In this document: one piece after another, positions 1 through 37,846 of the stretch
Numbering within the stretch: the stretch's first letter is position 1
How the letters are laid out: each line of letters opens with the position of its first letter
From: Prinia subflava
Taxonomy: Eukaryota > Chordata > Aves > Passeriformes > Cisticolidae
Assembly (NCBI RefSeq): GCF_021018805.1
Contig: NC_086258.1
Coordinates: 20,676,692-20,740,691 of the forward strand
Reading direction: 5' to 3'
DNA length: 64,000 nt
Notes under the pieces: generated by a model
Seen by the model: only the letters and a program-made list of their open reading frames with translations
Told to the model about the DNA's origin: nothing
The model's database searches: none
Position numbers and translations under genes: made by a program

Positions 1-11436
<11,436 letters not shown>

Positions 11437-11991
11437 CTTGTGGAGAAAAAAAAAATCATTAAGAAGAATAATACAATCTATACCAGTGAGAAAGCTCCTT
11501 GCTGTTTAGCAAATAAATTCCTAGTTATTCTCCAAAATAAACTCTTAGGAAGAAACCAATTAAATCCACTTTGGTTCAAAGTTAAAAGTACCCTAGTCTG
11601 AACCCAAGCGTAAGACTTTGACTTGTACAACATGTAGATCTTTTAAGACTAAATAGAACATATGAATATTGAATACAGTTTGGTAAGTCACCCTGAATTC
11701 TGCCAAGGTTTGAGCTTTTTAAAAGGATCCACAGTCACAGAAAAATCACTGTCTGCTGTGGTCCTTAATTATGAGCATCAAGTCTTCATGAGAGTACTTC
11801 CTTGCTGAAAGGATAACCTTTTCTATTAAAAATGAAAAATTACTTCATTTTATACATACTTCCTATTTCCAGCTTTCTAGTCTAAGCTAATTCAGCTGGG
11901 ATATAAGAGAATTTATGAAGAGAATTCATGCAGCTCTTTAAAAGTCCTGTCCTAAAATACAGATTAGGAGAGGATTATTCAGTGTATTACC

Positions 11992-12011
11992 TTTGGAGAA
12001 CAGCTTGTATC
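11992..12011 (-). other. Possible second 5' UTR exon of gene A
   Basis: On the minus strand, TTCCAG precedes a 20-nt segment followed by AAAG, then GTAATA. Mammalian MYH genes usually have two non-coding leader exons, so a small exon here is expected, but the choice of this exact segment is a guess from splice signals only. Confidence 0.3.
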
Positions 12012-12239
12012 CTGGAATATGGCCAACCCTGTAAAATAGGAATGGCAGTTGTTTCTTATTGCTGAACATAATTCCATATAATACTGCAGATTGAAAATAC
12101 AGACATGCATAAAAATGACACTAAAAATTTTTGCTCACATGGCCACTCCCTCATGGAAATGGTTGTTAGAGACAGAAGAAATTAAATAGGATATTGCAAG
12201 GACATTGTCCTCTTTCTTCAAGCACATGAAATGCATGCT

Positions 12240-12540
12240 CTTACCTGGAAGCCTTCTGCGGAGACAGGCTAGGCTTGTCTCTGGCAGATTTTATAGCGTC
12301 TCATCTGCAGATGCTGCAGATGGTCCCCCTTTTCTTCGGTCAAAACATTTCTGGCAAGCCTTTTTTGGCCAAGCATTGTCTGTCAAACTAAGGGCATAAT
12401 TGTCACTTGATTTGAATGATATAATTAGAACATTTTTATATCTTACTGACTACGTGAATACATCTATAAATAATTCGTCAAGAGTGTTAAGGAGAGAATC
12501 TAGACTACTCAAGGCACTTAGAGAACTTGCATGGTACTAT
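12240..12540 (-). repeat. Promoter-proximal block shared with gene B (copy 1)
   Basis: About 300 bp around and upstream of the gene A TATA box aligns with 39350-39660 upstream of gene B, with substitutions and small indels. Shared stretches include AAGCATTGTCTG, CTAAGGGCATAATTGTCA and GTGTTAAGGAGAGAATCT. Beyond about 12540 similarity stops. The block probably marks the functional proximal promoter retained after duplication. Confidence 0.75.
12245..12335 (-). promoter_or_regulatory. Gene A core promoter, TATA box and first 5' UTR exon
   Basis: On the minus strand a TATAAAA box lies at 12289-12295. Upstream of it are closely spaced E-boxes CATCTG at 12302-12307, 12308-12313 and 12317-12322, a layout typical of muscle genes bound by MyoD-family factors. 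A start site is expected near 12260. The short first exon ends at 12245 with a good donor (CCAG, then GTAAGAG). Gene B has the same arrangement, which supports the call; the exact start site is inferred. Confidence 0.75.
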
Positions 12541-14578
12541 TGCTGCCTTTCTCAGTGATTTGCTCCTTGACCCGTGGTAGTTTCCTTGGTGTGTTTATAT
12601 CACAACTTTTCAGTCATGTAATGGTGATGACAACGCCTATGATGCTTTAGGAACATATGCATGGGGAGGAACGGGGAAAATATGTCAAAAACTAGCAGAT
12701 AGTGTTGGAAGCCATTTTTCAGTGGTGTTTTCTAAAAAGCAGGAAGTAAAAATCTATTACAGCTGAGTTTTCTCTATAGGACACTCTCAATAGCTGAAAT
12801 GATTTGAAATACAGTGAGTTGGGAGCCTGATCCCAAGTAATGGGAGACTACTTTGATATGGAGCTCTTGAACAGATTCCTGAGCTGACTGCTGAGGAATC
12901 AAATGTTTCAAATGAGTTAAGGTTGCTTAAAGTATCACCATCAAAGGCATTGGTGAAAGAGGGTTCAATATAAATTTGCAAAAGTACAACAAAGTATGAT
13001 GGCAAGGCTGTTCGTTCTATTACCCGCTACAAAGATCAAGAAAAATCAGCTAAGAATTACTTTAGAATGATTTGCACAACAACTAGGGATGCAAAGGATA
13101 AGGGTAAAAAGCATAAGAAAAATCCTTCTGTTGAGTTACAAGGTTCACAGAGGGCCCCTTGGTTTCTAAACTCCTGACAGAATCTAGGTGCAGTTGGATC
13201 ACATCATAATATGAGACCTGGTCAACAGTTTGTGTCTAAAGGGTTTTAGCAGGACTTAATCATTGAATAATTTGTCAGTCATAAAGTGATTCAAAAGTAT
13301 TTACTATAATTGCAACAGTGACTTACTTATAGATCCCAGATAGCAACATTAAAACTATACTTGCTGTAGAGTGCCTCAATGAACTCACATGCACGCACAC
13401 AGACACAAAGGAGTGCATATAAATGTTCAAGGGTTACACCTGTTAAAAGTTCCCTCTGAGTTCAGTGAAATATTCACTTCAAATATCTTGGAATTTCTCA
13501 CTGGGCAAGAGCTGAGCCTCGGGGAGTGAAGGATTGCTCTGGTGATTCAGCTTTTGGTGAATTTTTGAAAATCAGTCCTTCATTTTTCACAAACTTGAGA
13601 GTTCATGAGTTTTGAGAGGCACCCCACTCTGAGATGCTGGAGATGCTGGTTCCAGCCTGCTGCAGTCCAAGAGAGCTCAAAGTGCCTCACTAAGGCCTGC
13701 TATTTATAGGGGTGCAAGATGTTTGGTTTCAGTCATCTATACATTTCCATCCTGGACACTATCCAGGTCAGTAATTACTGGTGCTTCCAAAATTCCAGTA
13801 GCAATGGTAGTGGAGTTACCAAAACTCCAGCAGCAATTGTACCATTCTACTTGGCTGCAGTTAAGGTAGGGAAAGTTCCAAGGCTTTCAGCAAGTGACTG
13901 ATTATTCCCTCTCTCATCCTTCACTTTAACCAGGAGTTCCTGATACAGGCGCTGCTGCTCCCACCTTAGCCATGGAAGGGCTCTTGGTAGAATCAAGGGA
14001 CACTCATCAAGGTTTTATGGGAATTCCTGAGATTGTAGAACAGACCTGAGTAGGAAGGGGGATACACTATCACATCAAAAGAAAATATGTGCTTCTGAAT
14101 GCATAGATAATATATGTGTTTGTGTGTATTTAATTTTAAAAGAGATTTCTCAAGAAACTTTGCCTTGTCACTTTTGACAGTCATACACTTCTTACTTGAA
14201 ATTGATGAGTACTTGCACCTATTGTCTGCATAAATAACAAGTATAAATAATACTTGTTATTCAGTATGTCAAAACTGAAGTTCCAGAGTTTCCCATATCC
14301 CCTCCCTAGCTCCCATTCCCCCAAAAAAAGCACGCCATGCTTGTGCCAATCACACAAACCTTGACAAACAATTCCAGCTGCTATTCATTCTGATACAACC
14401 TCATTCTTGCACTGCCAAGATCAAAATGAAACATTCACAGTCCCAGAAACACCTAACAACACAGCGCCTTCTGTACCAGGGCATTAGAGGCAGCAGGGTG
14501 TGTAATGCTTATGGTGTGGGATAAAGAGATTTGCTGGTAGTCCAGGAGACTAACTGGTCCAGTTTTAGGGTGTAACCA
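12541..14578. other. Spacer between genes A and B, no gene recognised
   Basis: AT-rich sequence. A short plus-strand open stretch (about 12593-12766) ends in a stop, and scattered short open stretches follow to about 13150, interrupted by stops and frame changes. I do not recognise them; they could be remnants of a retroposed gene or old retroelement, or chance. Confidence 0.4.
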
Positions 14579-14700
14579 CAGGATCATAAACAGAATTGTT
14601 TAGGCTGGAAAAGACCAGTCCAATTGTTATCCCAGGACTGCCAAGTCCACACCTAAACATTGTCCCCAAGTGACACATCCACACTTGATCTTAATGATTT
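14579..14700 (-). mobile_element. CR1-type LINE 3' fragment, old
   Basis: Begins with the reverse complement of a CR1 3' end (ATCATAAACAGAATTGTTTAGGCTGGAAAAGACC) split by several mutations. It then continues with the usual CR1 3' UTR wording on the opposite strand. Short and degraded. Confidence 0.65.
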
Positions 14701-17700
14701 AGACTTTTCAGATCCTCTAGATCTAAAGACATTTTTCTCCTGGTCATTTGCATTTTAATCATTTAAATAGCTCAAAGAATATCACAGTTAAAATGGTTAG
14801 AAAAACAGTGTCTGTGATCCAGTGCAATATGCAGCATCAGATGATTTCCTGTGCTGTGGAAGCCCCTTCCAAGACTCCTCTGGCACATTCAGGGCCCCAG
14901 ATTGGAAGCCAAACCCAGAGCTCACCCCTGAACTCATTCAACGAGTTTTGAGGACCGTGGAATATCTCAAAAGGCTAATCTTTTCATATGGATTAGGAAG
15001 AAGAGCTGTCTATCACCAGAGGACTGATGTGAAAATTTTGAATTCTTGTCTAGTGCAATATATTAATGTAGAGAGCATTTAACATCTGATTAATAATGCA
15101 ACCTCCACAAAATAATTCTTCATATAGGAGTAGGGACCTCCTGCCAAATTTCTCTGTATGTTCAGCTGCTATTCAAAAATCCTTAGAGAAAGATGAGTCA
15201 TTCAGTTCTGAGGAATGGATACTGACCATAGCCTTGTTTGCCTTTTTTGGTTGAACAGCAGACTCATACTGAACAGACTACACTCAGGAGAGGTGAAAAC
15301 TGGGAAGCTGAATTCCTTCTAGCTCTTGCCATGTCCAGCATTGAAGTCTGTGTTAAAATTTCTCCATGCTCATACTGTTCAGGGAATTCGGGTTCCTCAA
15401 GTTTCCTGCTTCAGGCTCTTCACCAAGTATCTCTTCATTTCTCAGCAGCTGTCCTTTCAGGACAGAAATACCAACTGCAAATAAGAGGGGGCTACCACAC
15501 TGCTCAAGCAACTCAAGTAACACCCATGGGAGAATACAACTGCTCCATACAGTATGGGCAGATGTTATTTTGGGTTCTAGTACTCACTGCCAAGGAGTGC
15601 TTGTAGAAATCACTAATTAGGGTGTGAAAGAAAAGCAGTGTTGACTTATCTGGTTCGAATACAGCTGCGGACATAGCTGAAAATAAAGCTATTTGAGAAT
15701 TGATCTATGACAATACATGTAATTGTAATATGAAGGGTTAAAATAGTCCCCAAAATTCAATATGATTGTGTTTATAAAGCTCATGTCTCCTGAGCAGTCT
15801 CTTCTCTTTCACAGCTGCTGCAAAGTGTGTGCTAACTAGCAGTTCCTTGGACGCAGTGAATTCCAATCTTACAGTCTAGAGTGCTAATTCTGTTGCTTAT
15901 CTCCCCAGCTTTCCACTGGATCCTTCATCCAGTTATCATGTGTTTGCTGCAGTCTGAGGTGACATCTGGGTTCATATTTATCACAAATTCATCCTTGCTT
16001 CCAATACTCACTGTTGCCTATCCAGTATTTACATTAGAATATTGACATCAGCACTGCCTAATAATTTCTGGCAGACCTTGCCTGGTGCTTTTGCCCTCAC
16101 AGCAGATGTCCACATGGCTGAAAACCTCCCTAAGGCAGAGAAGACTTGGGTTTCTACTAGTTATAGAAACCCTTTACTACTTTGTCTGGTTCAGGGGGTC
16201 CATAACAGACCCTATCAAAACATCCCTCATTTTCCTCCTGCAGCCCCACAGTGGAGCATTGCACAAGCAAGGAGCACTTTGACATAAACCATAAACCCCT
16301 CTCATTTCCCCTGTATATGCTTCCTACACAGTTCATACTGTCCCATGACTATGTTCCCGTGATGCACACTGTCCTACATTACCTCCATAATTCTGATCAT
16401 GTTCCCCTTCTTCCTCGTAATATTCCTACATTTGCAGCTATTCCTCTGTCATTTCTCAGCTTAAGTGTTCTTCCCATAATGAAGCTGATTTCAGACCTTT
16501 ATCATCAGGTTAGTAGTCTCATGGCAGATTTATTTCCTTCTCTGTCCTCAAATACAGATGTCTGAAAATCATGGGAACTCACAGATGAACTTGTGAAACT
16601 TCCAAACTCAATGAAAGCTCCTACTCAAGAATCCATTTGTATATCACAGGACTGCCAGGTGGCTAATGTAATCCCATGGCATTAAGAGGGTTTATGGGGA
16701 GACCAAGAGAACTACAGTGCAGTAAGGCTAATGGCTTTACTGGACAAATTAATTCAGTACCCCTCCATCAATTCAACTTTTGAGGGCAGTGCCAATAGTT
16801 TGTTTTCTTGGTCTCAATCCTTAAATTTTACAGTAAGTAACAATAACTTGGGAGAAACCCAACAGGGCACCACTGCATCCCACACTTTCTGGAAATTTTA
16901 GCATATTTTTGAATGGGGATAGAGATGTGTTCTCTTCCTCCAACACCTCCAAATTTCTTACACAAGCTGCTCTCTGGGTAAGACACCAGTGCTCATTACC
17001 ATGTGCTTCCTCCTTGGAAAATTTTATTTTATTTCCCCCCATTAGTGAAATTATTAAAACATTCTCCATTTCATTTTCTTTGGCTTGATTGCTAATTTTC
17101 TCTTGTAACTTGTAATTCTGTTGCAGAATGAAATATAATTACCACGGGGTGCCTCCTTCCTGTTACAACTGGGCAGAGCTTAGGGTGCGGTGGAGAGGGC
17201 AGCTGGTTGGCTTTGCTGAGTCCTCCTCCAGGGAGTGAAGTGACCTCATGTTTAGGGAAGTCCACCTCCTTCTGGAGGCTGAAGAGCCCCGGCTTGCATC
17301 ATCAGACAGGCAATTTGCAATTGTAACTCTTTTCCCAGAGACTTGCTCAACTGGTTCTGCAGGTTTTCTGTCTCGTTTGGGCATTCAACCCATCATCCAT
17401 CCTTTGCTGAACTATGAGCTGAGCCTGTAGGCTCCCTTGCAAGGTTTGAGCTAACTCAGAAGAGGCAGAATGTGAGAAATCCCTGTATAAAGATGATCCT
17501 GCTCAGGCATAAGGTGTGAGCAAAGTGCTAGTGTGATGACATCCAAGCATGCTGAAAACAGATCCCATGCCACTTTCTGTAATTCCCTACAGTGAGATTT
17601 CCCTTCCCTCGTGTTCAGTGAGTGTGAGATGGGGAGCTCTCAGGAAAAAAGGGGAACTCATGAACACAAGTGAAGTGTGACTGCTGAGCACTATCACAGC

Positions 17701-19160
17701 TCTTGAGTTTGTGGCCCCATGGAAACCTCACTCTCTATTTCTGCTTCTTGGAGCAGCAGCCTTGTAACCTGTCTAGTTAGAAAGAAAGTCCAGGACCAGT
17801 ATCTTCATGTCCTTGTCACAGAACAAACCACCTTCAGGCTTTCTGCTTAGGTCCTCCACTGCTTCCTCCCTGCACCAAGCTGACTAGGACCTCTTGGCCA
17901 TTTGCAATAACAGAAAATGAAACACAGATGTAAGTTGCTGGCCTCCACTTCAGTGGGAGTCTCAAGACCTCCTATTGATATTCTTTTCTGCCCAAAGAGA
18001 AACAAATAATGTAAACTCAGTTAGAACATATGGGAACCAACATGAAAAGTTCAAGAAGTTGTATTCTTCTTCACAGGCAAACTCATCTGAAAAATTTCCT
18101 TCTGTGGATTTAAAACTCCTGGTCATACGGACACTCAGACAGGTATCTTGCAAAAATCTCTGAGCTGTACCTCTAGTCCTGGGGTTGGTTTTGGTCCTGC
18201 TTTCATTAAGGTAGGGCCTGCCTAAACAGGTCAATTTTCTCTGCAGCCTGTCATGGACAGTCTGACAGGGAATGTTCAGCCCCTGCTGCAGCAGCTTTTC
18301 TGCTGCTCTCTGTGTAAAATGAGAGCTTCCAGGAATGTTAGCAGAGGGGAGGCAGAAATGTCAGAGCACTGCTCTGTAGCAGCACTGCTCACCCCTGTAC
18401 TTCTGCTTGGATGTGACTGGACACTGAGCCCTGGAGAGGGTAAGAGCACATTTTCCATATTAAAAGGTTGGTTTTCAATTCAGTGTTGCTCCATTAAGGT
18501 TCATGCTTTCAATGTTATGTTGAAACATGCTCAGTGTTATGAGCAGAACGTGCTCAGTCCATAATTTTCATGTGACATCTGATTAGGAAATTTGCCATTG
18601 AATTAATATTTCTGATAAATGCTGCTGAAGGAATGGGCTGAGGCAATTGCTGGAAGCAATAAATGATTTCCAAGGAAGAACTACTGAGGACCATAACTGG
18701 TAAGACTTAAAAGCTGCAGGTAAAGAATAGGCCACCCATTCTTTACCATGGCAAATGTGATCAAAAATTTCTATGTCTAAGTGTAAGCATCTATGAAGAT
18801 AAGCTGAATGTCACCGGCTGGGCGTGGAGGGGCTGTGATGGCCTTGCTGTCCCTTCTGCTCTAGTCAGAAATTAATTTCTGTAGATCCTAATGCAGCTGT
18901 GATTTACCTCCACTACATGTCAAGGAAAGTGAATGCACCTGTCCTAGGGGGAGCTTGAATTATAAATTTGTTTCCAAGTAGGTTCCCACAGAGTGGTATT
19001 CTTGGAAGTCCTGGAGTGAGTCTAAGCTGAACACAAGAGGCAAATAAACTGAATAACTGAACACGAGAAGCAATTAAACCCCATAATCTGGGATTAGAGG
19101 ATGGGCAGTTTCAAGTGCGCGCCACTCGTGCACCGCGATTCACACTTCTCCAGCCTCAGC
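14701..19160. other. Spacer between genes A and B, no gene recognised
   Basis: No exon with splice signals and no known protein similarity was seen on either strand. Around 16630-16790 the plus strand has a weak resemblance to the internal part of CR1 elements (CAGGTGGCTAATGTAATCCC, then AACTACAGTGCAGTAAGGC). The open frames here are short and look random. Confidence 0.4.
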
Positions 19161-19164
19161 AGAC

Positions 19165-19290
19165 ACATCAGCGGAAGAGGTCTGGGCCGGAGATCCCACC
19201 CAAGGAGGTGACGCTCGGGATGCCCTTTCTACCCCCTGCCACAGCAGCTGAGGAGCTCTTATTACAAAGCAGGTGAGTGGGGTGGGCAAC
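19165..19290. repeat. Duplicated non-coding island 1 (copy 1)
   Basis: Aligns at roughly 80% with 45180-45290 (a small deletion in the second copy). Shared parts include CAGCGGAAGAG, CCACAGCAGCTGAGGAGCTC and GAGTGGGGTGGGCA. It lies 7.8 kb upstream of the gene A start; its twin is 7.3 kb upstream of the gene B start. Confidence 0.65.
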
Positions 19291-20475
19291 CTGGCAGACA
19301 GGAAGAGGTAATTGAAGCAGCTAGTAACTACAAAAGCAGGAAGGAAGGAGACGGAAAAGGAAATAATGAAGGAGCATGATACTAAACCCTGCAGGAAACT
19401 CTGTCATAACCTAAAATGAGCTGTCCTTCTGAGATCAAAGGTTCATGTAGCCCAATTTAGTGTCTTTGAAAGTGATGCTCAGTGAGGAGCATCAGCATAG
19501 AATGGCGTTTCTACAGAACTCTCCTACCTCCAGTAATTTGTATTTATGGAGTCCCTAAGCAGAATGCAATATCTGAATACTTAAGACCTCAAGGTGGAAT
19601 TTTAATTGATTTATTTCTCCAATGACTTCTTGAACTCATAAAGTGTTCTCTGAACATAAGGCATGTTACTGTGATCCTCTATTGACCAAGGCTAACCCAG
19701 AGAAAGCGAGCCTTGCTGGTGCGCAGCGGAGCAGGGCCCAGAGCAGCGTCCCCTCGATGGCTCCAGGCTGCCATCCCCTGGCACCGGGTGCCTGGAGCAG
19801 AGGCCTGCTCAGCTGCTGCCCGGGAGCTCCCTGTGACTGACAGGAGCCTGATGGGGCCGTGGAACGGGCACCCCCTGCTCCCCTCACGGGAATAATGCTG
19901 CTGGCTTCCTGCCAAGGATCCCTAAGGAGCCGCTCTGTCCCTCGGTGTCCGCTGACAAGGCCCAGCCTGAGGAGAAGGCTGACGCGGCCTGCGCTGTCAG
20001 AGCAACAGCCAAGGCCTGAGGGGAAAGGCACAGCCGCCATCCCAGCTGATGTCCTGGGCTCGGTGTCCTCTGCCTGATGGCCCCTGGTGACTGTACCCAG
20101 CTGGGACATGGCTCTGCTGAGCTCTCCAGAGGGCCAAGGGAGTCAAGGTGAGGGCAGGGCTGAGTCTCCATCACCATCATGTCAGAGCCACCAGCCCGGC
20201 CAGGGCTTCTCCTGCAGCCCTGATACTCCCAGGCACTCGAGGGACCTCTGGAGTACGGTCCTACAGCCTTCCATAAATGAGTGCTGGGAAAGCAGAGCTT
20301 GAGCAAAGGGACATGGATGGCCCCTGCAGCACTGCTGGAGCTCAGAGCAAGCCCTGCCTCTGCCTTCATCCACACCCAGACAGGGACTTCAGGTTGGTAG
20401 CTGTAAAATGCTGAGCTTTCACAGCTGCTGCCCAGCCTGTCTTTTCCATTCATTGGTTAAAATGAGAGAGGCAAA

Positions 20476-21180
20476 GCCCCATGCACCTCAGGGAGCCCCA
20501 GCTGACTGCTGGAAGTACCTGGGCAGCTGCTGGCTGCCCATGGGACAGCACATCCCAGGAGGGAATGGCCGTGCAGCTGGGCTGCCCCAGGCCATTGCAG
20601 GGGCTCCAAAGGGAACAAACACTCTGGATTCTGGAGCAGGGATGCACACTCGGGCCTCATTCTGATGCTTAACCTTTCAGCTGGCAGTGGAGCTGTGCTG
20701 CAGCGAGTCTCTCTGGGGTAAGAATAGCAGCTGCTGCCTTGGGACACGGCACACGTGTCCAGCTCCTCCACGGCAGCACGTTGCACTGCGACATAGAAGG
20801 CAGCCTACCCGCCCAGGAATGTCTTCAGGCGCTATTAGTGGAAGCAGATCATCCCCACAAACAGGCACGACCCCGCACAGGAGTCTTAGGAGAGCGGGAC
20901 TATTTTGGGCTTTTGACATTGAGGATGAAAGGAGACACGTGATGGGCTGATCCTGCTGGTAGGGGCCTCCTCCAAAGTTCCTGTCAGCCTTGTCCCCTCC
21001 TCTAGGAATGACTCCTGTGAAGGCCGAGGGGCAGTTTGGTGTGGCCTTGGAGTGCAGGAGAGGGCAGAAGGGACTGTGAGTTTGCTGGCGGGCAGGACCT
21101 TCCCTGAGTGCCATCAGCAGTGCCCAGCCGTGCTCAGGGCAGGTTCTTCCAGAAGGGGTGCACTTGTTCCTGAGTCTCTG
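20476..21180. promoter_or_regulatory. Duplicated non-coding island 2 (copy 1), candidate muscle regulatory module
   Basis: About 700 bp, GC-rich, matching 46887-47580. The first ~600 bp are almost identical; similarity falls off after about 21080. CAGCTG E-boxes lie at 20499, 20524, 20574, 20678 and 20728; CACGTG at 20752; GGAATG (MCAT/TEAD) at 20562, 20816 and 21005. It sits 9.1 kb upstream of gene A and 1.7 kb past the end of gene B. Minus-strand frames stay open in both copies (20677-21189 here) but show no known domain, codon signature or splice context, so a non-coding role is preferred. Regulatory function is an inference from retention and motif content. Confidence 0.5.
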
Positions 21181-21189
21181 TCCAGCCAT

Positions 21190-22849
21190 TACACCTAACA
21201 GAGTTACTCACAGATTTTTTGTGCCATCTCAACTCTACCCAGACCCACCCAAAGCTGTGGAGATGCCCTCAGGTCGGGCTGTCCCCAAGAGGAGCAGCCA
21301 AGTTGTAGGTGGGTTTGGGCAGGCCAAGAGGCCCTGGCTGTACTCACAGAACAATGCACATTGTGAGGCAAGGAGAAAGACTGCAGGGGAAGAGGAAGGA
21401 GGAACAAGGTTAGGAGTCTGCTAAGGAGCCTTTGGGAAAAGTTGTACAGTGTCATAAGAAGGGAGGACTAGTCTGACATCTCTGCAAGGCGTTGGGTGGC
21501 TTTCTTAAGGTCTGTGATTGAAAGCTGAAGTCTGCTCCTAAAGAAACACCTTCCATTTCTCTCCACAGACAACACCAACAGGTTCTGCTTGTCAGTGCTT
21601 GTTAATGACACTGGAATCAGGCTCAATTTCCCAGGAAGAGCTGGTGTGCTGGTGAGGCTGTACTTCAGAGCCAGGTAAGGTGAGAACCCTTTGGATATTG
21701 GTGTCATGGGTATAACAAACAAATATCAGAGTGGCTGGTTTCAACTTACCTTCAGTGTGAGCATCTATATGGATGCAAACCCTCTGGCAGTGACTTCTGC
21801 AAGCTTAGACCAAGCAGTGTCAATCCTTATCACTTCCCATCACCCCAAGGAGCTCCACAGGCAAGCTCTCCCTTGAAAACATTGTGATCCTATTAGGTTC
21901 AATGCTTCATAGAGCACAAACCTCTGCTGCTGAATACCAGCACTTCTACAGTTGACAGTGGTAGAAAGTTGTGGACTGACACAAGCTTTACACATCACTG
22001 CCCCCAATGGCCCCTGCTCCTTTGACTGATTCTTGTTTCCTTTCTGTGCCAACTCCACACCCCAACTGCTGCTAATGTGTTAGTCATTCACACCACACTG
22101 GTCTGAGTCAAGGACTTCTGCAACCTGGATTCAGCTGGAGTGACTGATAGTGAGGGTTACAGGGGTGACAAGGCTGACCTTTGGGTTGATGAGGTGAAGA
22201 GGTGTGTTGGAGCCATGTGGTGTGCGAGAGTTGGGCACTAAGGGAGAGTCCCGAGAGTCCTTCCAGCACTTGGCCACAGGCAGGCTCAGCTGTTTGCCCA
22301 CACAAAAGAAACTGGCAGCAGCTGGTGGCAGCTGAGGAAATGTAGGCTGAGGGAGATGGCACAATGTAGGGACACCGTTGGTATCTCATAACCAATGGTG
22401 AAATAGTCTCTGTCACAGAACTGTCAACCCTTCACAGTGCAGTGCACTGCAGCTTCTGATGACTCTCTCAGAGACTGGTGTTTAGGGTTTGTGAGGGCCA
22501 GCATCACAAGCAAGAATAGGAAAAAGGAAAAAGGAAAAAGGAAAAAGGAAAAGGATCATCCTCTCTTGACTCTGCCATGGGAAAGAAGCTGTGCTGAAAG
22601 GACAATTGGGAAAGCATTAGGAGCATGTGAAGGCAGGAGCTGGACAAGGAGCTGCTGGAGACAGGAGACAGCACAGGCTGGACTTTCAAGGAGTCTCCAC
22701 AGCAATGGCCAGCCTCTAAGTTTGCAGATCCTCAATCCAGCACTGGCATCAGCTTCTCCCTTGTTCCGGAGAGGAAAAGTAAGGAAACTTCTTCTGCAAC
22801 TGCCCAAGGGAAACAAAACCCAAAGAAGACATTGATCATAGTGTGTATG
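21190..22849. other. Spacer downstream of gene B, no gene recognised
   Basis: Unique sequence with one simple repeat near 22513-22553. No splice-framed coding exon was seen. Confidence 0.4.
22513..22553. repeat. Simple repeat, GGAAAAA units
   Basis: Five or so consecutive copies of a 7-bp purine unit (AGGAAAAAGGAAAAAGG and so on). Confidence 0.85.
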
Positions 22850-22869
22850 CAGAAGAATCTACTACAGTC

Positions 22870-22875
22870 TTTATT
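22870..22875 (-). terminator. Polyadenylation signal of gene B
   Basis: AATAAA on the minus strand (GTGAATAAAGACTG), 105 nt after the gene B stop codon. Expected cleavage is near 22850, giving a 3' UTR of about 130 nt, typical of short skeletal MYH 3' UTRs. Confidence 0.9.
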
Positions 22876-22979
22876 CACTAGACACTGAGGGGGTTACAAA
22901 GACTCATGGCAGCAGGAAAGTGCCCAAGAGGTTCACATTTTGTGCAGTCCTCAGGTCACTTTGCTGCCTAGTGACATTC

Positions 22980-37846
<14,867 letters not shown>

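Noticed and set aside
19666..20453. Several overlapping frames of 100-190 codons in the GC-rich spacer
   Set aside because: Both strands and several frames are open at once, with no start context, splice sites or recognisable domain; GC-rich chance ORFs.
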